Part shown: piece after piece, positions 5,888 through 9,521 of the stretch
How the letters are laid out: every line of letters begins with the position of its first letter
Position numbering within the stretch: position 1 is the stretch's first letter
Source: Prolixibacteraceae bacterium
GTDB lineage: Bacteria > Bacteroidota > Bacteroidia > Bacteroidales > Prolixibacteraceae
Reading direction: 5' to 3'
Assembly (NCBI GenBank): GCA_027858145.1
Contig: JAQIDF010000359.1
Coordinates: 1 to 9,521, forward strand
Length of the DNA stretch: 9,521 bases
Notes under the pieces: generated by a model
Seen by the model: only the letters and a program-made list of their open reading frames with translations
Told to the model about the DNA's origin: nothing
Database searches by the model: none
Made by a program: the position numbers and the translations under genes

Positions 5888-8710
5888 ATGGATAAATTTT
5901 TAAAAGAAGTTGCAGCTTATTTATTTCAAAAATACAACAAAGACCTTCATTCCTGTACACTTGTTTTTCCTAACCGGAGAGCTGGCTTATTTTTTCAAAA
6001 GTATTTGAGTGAAACAGTTAATAAACCGGTATTCACCCCACGAATTATAACCATTTCTGAACTTGTTGGCGATTTGTCAGATTTTCAGGTGCTGGATTCA
6101 GGGCCGTTAATTATTGAATTGTACAGAGTGTTCAGAAAAGTTACCGGTAGTAACGAAACACTCGATGATTTTTACTACTGGGGAGAAATGATGCTAGCCG
6201 ATTTTAACGATATTGATAAATATCTGATCGATGCACGTCAATTGTTTAGCAATGTTGAATCGTTGAAAGAAATAGATGATGGTTTTGATTTTTTAACCGA
6301 AGAACAACTTAAATATCTTTCTGCATTTTGGGTAAGTATCCTTGAAACAAACAATTCAGAAACGAAGTCACGCTTTCTGAACTTGTGGAAGAACTTATAT
6401 AGTATTTACGAGCAATACAAAAAGCATTTAGCTGATTTGGGATTTTCATATGAGGGTATGATGTACCGGGAGTTGACTGCTAAACTGACTGAACTTTCAA
6501 ATGATAAAATCCCTGAAAATATTTCATTTATTGGATTCAATGCTCTTAACAGATGTGAGTTGAGCCTGTTTGATTTCTTTAAAAACAATTCAGAAGCCAT
6601 GTTCTTTTGGGATTATGATGATTATTACATGAATATGCATAGCCACGAGGCAGGGATGTTTTTGCACAGTAATATGACGCAATTCCCAATGCCCGATGAT
6701 TTTTCATTTTCTTCAGATAATTTTTCCAAACTTCAATCAATTGATGTGGTTTCAATACCAGGTTTTTCCGGACAGGCTTCATATGCGGCACAATGGGTTA
6801 GTAATCTTGAAGCAAATAAAAGCGAACGTTTCGATAAAACAGCTGTTGTTTTGTGCGATGAATCGTTGCTTGCCCCTTTTTTAAATGTTGTGCCCTCATC
6901 TATTGGCGATTTTAATGTAACCATGGGCTTTCCGGTGAAAAGCTCACCGGTTTACACTTTGGTTAAGGGATTGGTTGATATTGACCGGCATAGTAGAGCC
7001 GATAAAAATGGCCGGGTATTATTCTATCATCGTAATATCATGGCCTTATTGAATAACCCGCTTATTAAAAATATTGCCGGATCGTTTGTCGATGAGCTTA
7101 ATAACCGTCTTGTAACCGAAAATCTGGTTTACCTTACTCCTGATGATTTTCAAAGCAACGAATTTTTATCATTCTTGTTTCATTTACCCGAAACACCTTC
7201 GGAATGCCGCGATTATTTGCTGCAAATAATTCGCCAGGTGTTTGCAGTGATGGATGAAGATGAACCTCTGGTTAAAGAATCGCTTTACCAGTTGTATTTG
7301 CTTATTAACCGTATGCATGATTCGCTGATTGTGGATGAGGATGATATTGAAATCTCGAAAAGATTGTATTACCAGCTTCTGTTAAGGCAACTCGAGCGGG
7401 TTTCTATCCCGTTTGAAGGCGAACCTTTATCGGGGATGCAAATTATGGGGTTTTTAGAAACCCGTAGCATCGATTTTGATAACCTTATATTGTTGTCATT
7501 TAACGATGACCGGCTTCCGGGTTCTTCCAGCCAGCATTCTTTTATTCCGTATTCGTTGCGGCGTGGTTTCGAAATGCCGGTGGCAGAACATAAAAATGCT
7601 ATGTATGCTTATTATTTTTACCGTTTGATTCAACGTGCCAAAAATGTAACCCTGGTTTACGATTCACGAACCGACGGTTTTTCGCGCGGTGAGTTGAGCC
7701 GCTTTGCCACTCAGCTTAAATATGAAGCCCATAACTTGAAATTAATTGAAAGGCAGGGCACTTTCAATTTTGAACCATCGGGTGAAGATGAAATTCGAAT
7801 TGAAAAAACCGATATTTTGCTTAAGCGTGTTGTAAATTATTTGCAAAACACTAATGTTTCTCCAAGTGCCCTTAATGTTTACATGGACTGTTCACTAAAA
7901 TTCTTTTTTAAATATATCGAAGGTGTAAAAGAGGTTGATGACGTTTTAGAAGATATTGATAATTTGGTTTTTGGGCGAATTGCACATTTGGCGCTCGAAG
8001 AATTGTATAAACCTTTTGTGGGTGGTGAAATAGCACCAGACGATATAGTAAAACTATTGGCAGATAAACGCAAAATTAACAGTAGCCTGAAAACTGCACT
8101 TGAAAAAGAATTCTTTAAAAAAGGTAGTTTTAATCTAAACGGGCGTAACCTTTTGGTGTTCGATATCATTAAAAAATTTGTAGTTAAAGTGTTGCAATTT
8201 GATAAAACAATTGCTCCATTTCAGTTGATGTCGCTCGAAAATAAATATTATAGTTCAATAATGGTCGAATCAGTTGAAGGGCCACTTGAAATAAGATATG
8301 GAGGGTCGGTTGACAGACTTGACAGGGTAGGTGATAAAATCAGGGTTGTAGATTATAAAACAGGAAAGTCAGATAATACGATAAATAAATTGGATAAGCT
8401 ATTTAACGGGGATCGTAACAAAGCGGCATTCCAAACAATGTTGTATGCCGATGCTGTTGAAAATGAATTGAAGCCCGATGTGCCGTTGTTGCCGGCAGTA
8501 TATGGTGCCCGAGCCGTTTTTAGAAGTGATTTTGATCCGTTGTTCAAGTTTGATGGTGGAAATTTAATTTTTCAGGCGAATGCTGATGATTTCAGGGCAA
8601 GACTTAAAGAATTGTTTGAAGAAATATTGAACCCTGAAATTTCTTTTTCGCAGGTTGAAAATCCTCAAAAATGTACATTTTGTCCATATAAAAATATATG
8701 TAATCGTTAA
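5888..8710 (+). CDS. addB: AddB-type PD-(D/E)XK exonuclease subunit
   Basis: Predicted AddB-like subunit of an AddAB/RecBCD-type helicase-nuclease that resects double-strand breaks for RecA loading; 940 residues, cytoplasmic. The N-terminal helicase-like domain has LVFPNRRAGLFFQKYL (25-40) but no GxGKT P-loop, so this motor is predicted inactive, as in alphaproteobacterial AddB. A second helicase-fold signature is GFLETRSIDFDNLILLSFND (521-540). The C-terminal RecB-type nuclease domain begins near 655. It has GRIAHLALEE with H700, D809 (GSVDRLD), D822-Y-K824 (VVDYKTGK) and Q849/Y853 (QTMLYA). Four cysteines, C668 and C929-x2-C932-x5-C938, form the iron-sulfur staple seen in AddB. The protein ends with C938-N-R, just after the cluster, so it is complete. 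The AddA helicase that it would need is not next to it: the downstream DNA is a remnant plus repeats, and the upstream gap is non-coding. The symbol is by family resemblance. Confidence 0.88.
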   Translation: MDKFLKEVAAYLFQKYNKDLHSCTLVFPNRRAGLFFQKYLSETVNKPVFTPRIITISELVGDLSDFQVLDSGPLIIELYRVFRKVTGSNETLDDFYYWGEMMLADFNDIDKYLIDARQLFSNVESLKEIDDGFDFLTEEQLKYLSAFWVSILETNNSETKSRFLNLWKNLYSIYEQYKKHLADLGFSYEGMMYRELTAKLTELSNDKIPENISFIGFNALNRCELSLFDFFKNNSEAMFFWDYDDYYMNMHSHEAGMFLHSNMTQFPMPDDFSFSSDNFSKLQSIDVVSIPGFSGQASYAAQWVSNLEANKSERFDKTAVVLCDESLLAPFLNVVPSSIGDFNVTMGFPVKSSPVYTLVKGLVDIDRHSRADKNGRVLFYHRNIMALLNNPLIKNIAGSFVDELNNRLVTENLVYLTPDDFQSNEFLSFLFHLPETPSECRDYLLQIIRQVFAVMDEDEPLVKESLYQLYLLINRMHDSLIVDEDDIEISKRLYYQLLLRQLERVSIPFEGEPLSGMQIMGFLETRSIDFDNLILLSFNDDRLPGSSSQHSFIPYSLRRGFEMPVAEHKNAMYAYYFYRLIQRAKNVTLVYDSRTDGFSRGELSRFATQLKYEAHNLKLIERQGTFNFEPSGEDEIRIEKTDILLKRVVNYLQNTNVSPSALNVYMDCSLKFFFKYIEGVKEVDDVLEDIDNLVFGRIAHLALEELYKPFVGGEIAPDDIVKLLADKRKINSSLKTALEKEFFKKGSFNLNGRNLLVFDIIKKFVVKVLQFDKTIAPFQLMSLENKYYSSIMVESVEGPLEIRYGGSVDRLDRVGDKIRVVDYKTGKSDNTINKLDKLFNGDRNKAAFQTMLYADAVENELKPDVPLLPAVYGARAVFRSDFDPLFKFDGGNLIFQANADDFRARLKELFEEILNPEISFSQVENPQKCTFCPYKNICNR

Positions 8711-8727
8711 GCCACACGCCTGTTGCT

Positions 8728-8832
8728 CTATTTTTCGGTTAGCTTAAGCCAGCCATTTTCATCGATTTTGCGATAGTAGCATGAAGTATGCGGATCTCCG
8801 TTTTCTCGTTTTTGTTTCAATTCAAATGAGAT
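8728..8832 (-). pseudogene. C-terminal coding remnant, protein unrecognised
   Basis: An open minus-strand frame of 34 codons with no ATG. A TAA (8835-8833) lies immediately upstream in frame, and a TAG (8730-8728) ends it. The translation is protein-like: it is hydrophilic, contains NGDPHTSCYYRKID and ends ENGWLKLTEK. A second frame starts at an ATG at 8872-8870 and runs 16 codons to a TGA next to the remnant. Skipping one base near 8826-8829 would join the two into a peptide of about 47 residues. This suggests a frameshifted small gene, or the tail of a larger gene cut by the neighbouring repeat island. It converges on the AddB-like gene 18 bp away. The family is unknown, and chance openness is possible at this length. 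Confidence 0.35.
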
Positions 8833-8920
8833 TTATTTGAAGGTAACAGCTCAGTGCAAAGTTGAAATCCATTGAAATCTATTCTTTAGTTCTATTTCTA
8901 ATTTGAAGCAATTCGTCCAC

Positions 8921-8936
8921 TTTCGCGTTAGCGAAA
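8921..8936. repeat. Small hairpin TTTCGC-GTTA-GCGAAA
   Basis: A perfect 6-bp stem with a GTTA tetraloop at the edge of the GC-richer island, followed by ACGCGGGGAGG. It may belong to the adjoining repeat. There is no independent evidence for function. Confidence 0.4.
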
Positions 8937-8949
8937 ACGCGGGGAGGCC

Positions 8950-9169
8950 GTCAAAAATGCTGGCAGGCGTAGGGGTGAATCGGGAATGCTTAGTCCGGCT
9001 TAGCAGGGCGTTTACGTTTAAAGATTTTGAACGAATCACAATGTTGCTTTGTGAAAATATGCAATTTAAAACCCAATAATTGTTCAGGGAAAAAAGCTGC
9101 GTTCAAAATCTTTCCTACCTGCTTAGCCGGACTTGGCATTTTCGAGAGCGGGGGGAGCTTATTTTTGAC
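8950..9169. repeat. 220-bp nested imperfect inverted repeat (MITE- or ncRNA-like)
   Basis: Three matched arm segments appear in mirrored order. The outermost is GTCAAAAAT (8950-8958) with ATTTTTGAC (9161-9169), 9/9. The middle is AGTCCGGCTTAGCAGG (8992-9007) with CCTGCTTAGCCGGACT (9118-9133), 15/16. The innermost is AAAGATTTTGAACG (9020-9033) with CGTTCAAAATCTTT (9100-9113), 14/14. AATGC/GCATT also pairs at 8985-8989/9137-9140. Spacers between the segments differ in length (26 vs 20 and 12 vs 4 nt), so the arms have diverged. The 66-nt loop (9034-9099) holds a small TCACAA/TTGTGA stem. There are no open frames for a transposase, so this is either two head-to-head copies of a dispersed repeat, a non-autonomous element, or a structured RNA. 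Confidence 0.65.
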
Positions 9170-9170
9170 T

Positions 9171-9304
9171 AGTCCGCGATAGCTATCGGGATTTTCCTGA
9201 GTTTTTTGTATTAAGTTAAGTGAGACTTATTATTGAATTTCAATAATTCTAGTCGAACTAATCCCGATAGTGAGGTACGAACGTATCGGGAACAAAAAAG
9301 TCAG
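9171..9304. repeat. Cluster of CCCGATA/TATCGGG palindromes
   Basis: The cluster contains a perfect 12-bp palindrome, CGATAGCTATCG (9177-9188). CTATCGGGATT (9183-9193) pairs with AATCCCGATAG (9260-9270), 11/11. TCCCGATA (9262-9269) pairs with TATCGGGA (9284-9291). CTGAGTTTTTTGT (9197-9209) pairs with ACAAAAAAGTCAG (9292-9304), 12/13. ATTATTGAA-T-TTCAATAAT (9229-9247) is a further palindrome in the middle. Several of these pairings exclude each other. Words like CCCGATAGCTATCGGG are, to my knowledge, frequent intergenic repeats in Bacteroidota. Confidence 0.6.
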
Positions 9305-9310
9305 TGGGGT

Positions 9311-9327
9311 TTGGGGCAAAGCCTCAA
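9311..9327. repeat. Short hairpin TTGGGGC-AAA-GCCTCAA
   Basis: A 7-bp stem with one G-T pair and a 3-nt loop, directly following the palindrome cluster and probably part of the same repeat. There is no U-tract on either strand, so I do not call it a terminator. Confidence 0.35.
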
Positions 9328-9434
9328 TAAAACTGAAGGTGGAAGGTGCAGAACGAGGTTGATATTTAAGGGGTCTCAATGCAGAAACCCGGACATACAC
9401 ATTACCAGATTCATAATATACAAAATCTAGGCTA

Positions 9435-9521
9435 ATGCAAATGGATAAAGAACAAGCAGAGTTATATCAAATAATTACCAGAGTTTTTCAGGGTGTTGCA
9501 AAACTGAAAAAGGTGAAATTT
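9435..9521 (+). CDS. 5' end of an unidentified gene (partial)
   Basis: An ATG at 9435, with a second in frame at 9441, opens a frame that continues for 29 codons to the window edge; an in-frame TAA lies at 9414-9416. The visible peptide is amphipathic and helical in character (DKEQAELYQIITRVFQGVA) with a basic end (KLKKVKF). It does not start like AddA (no GxGKT) and matches nothing I recognise. There is no clear promoter or ribosome-binding site. Length is too short to exclude a chance frame. Confidence 0.35.
   Translation, partial: MQMDKEQAELYQIITRVFQGVAKLKKVKF

Larger units (their letters stand above)
8711..9434. other. Gene-free region: coding remnant plus repeat island
   Basis: About 720 bp without an intact gene. 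It holds in order a minus-strand coding remnant (8728-8832), a small hairpin (8921-8936), a 220-bp nested inverted repeat (8950-9169), a CCCGATA palindrome cluster (9171-9304) and a short hairpin (9311-9327). The stretch 8911-9190 looks richer in GC than the flanks. Frames of 60-65 codons occur on both strands but run through the repeats and have no protein-like composition. No tRNA or terminator for the AddB-like gene is evident. Confidence 0.6.

Noticed and set aside
8851..9039. 62-codon minus-strand frame through the repeat island
   Set aside because: It runs across the left arm of the inverted repeat, has no protein-like family features, and most of it is explained by repeat sequence.
9233..9430. 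65-codon plus-strand frame
   Set aside because: It lies mostly within the CCCGATA palindromes and the hairpin, with a low-complexity, basic translation and no promoter.
9340..9434. Possible tRNA or attachment site
   Set aside because: No cloverleaf, T-loop consensus or anticodon arm can be built, and no direct repeat of tRNA type is present.
8950..9521. Retron-like arrangement (folded RNA followed by a gene)
   Set aside because: The 29 visible codons after the repeats show no reverse-transcriptase features, and the repeat cluster looks like dispersed palindromes; nothing positive supports a retron.
1..9521. CRISPR array
   Set aside because: No regularly spaced direct repeats of 23-40 bp exist; the repeats seen are inverted and irregular.

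Overview
This window looks like chromosomal DNA of a Bacteroidota bacterium, probably of the Marinilabiliales/Prolixibacteraceae type; the order is inferred and the phylum is firm. Three things support this. The first is a DUF6452 lipoprotein and DUF6048 protein pair, which is typical of Bacteroidota. The second is Bacteroidota-type promoters (TTTG, about 20 bp, then TAnnTTTG) with almost no Shine-Dalgarno sequences. The third is AT-rich DNA carrying palindromic intergenic repeats built on ACCATATAAG and CCCGATAGCTATCGGG words.

Layout. At 1-1124 (minus) a 20-nt overlapping pair encodes a DUF6452 lipoprotein and, running off the window, a DUF6048 protein. Divergent from it, 1254-2012 (plus) encodes a YycJ/WalJ-type metallo-beta-lactamase-fold hydrolase. 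It converges on leuS (2124-4790, minus), and a 63-bp palindromic repeat between the two probably terminates both. Divergent from leuS, 4982-5416 (plus) encodes a small helical, HEPN-like protein followed by a hairpin terminator. A 470-bp AT-rich gap holds a LacI-type palindrome and a candidate promoter. The large gene at 5888-8710 (plus) encodes an AddB-type PD-(D/E)XK exonuclease with an iron-sulfur cysteine staple.

The region from 8711 to 9434 carries no intact gene. It begins with the C-terminal remnant of an unrecognised protein on the minus strand. It then enters a GC-richer island of nested inverted repeats (8950-9169), directly followed by a cluster of CCCGATA/TATCGGG palindromes (9171-9304). 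A new reading frame starts at 9435 and runs off the end.

The genes are mostly housekeeping: translation (leuS), DNA repair (AddB and possibly the YycJ-like nuclease) and a conserved envelope pair of unknown role. They do not form one pathway and mostly sit in separate transcription units. I saw no convincing new multi-gene system. The least explained parts are the 8.7-9.4 kb repeat island, the lone HEPN-like gene, and the DUF6452/DUF6048 pair.
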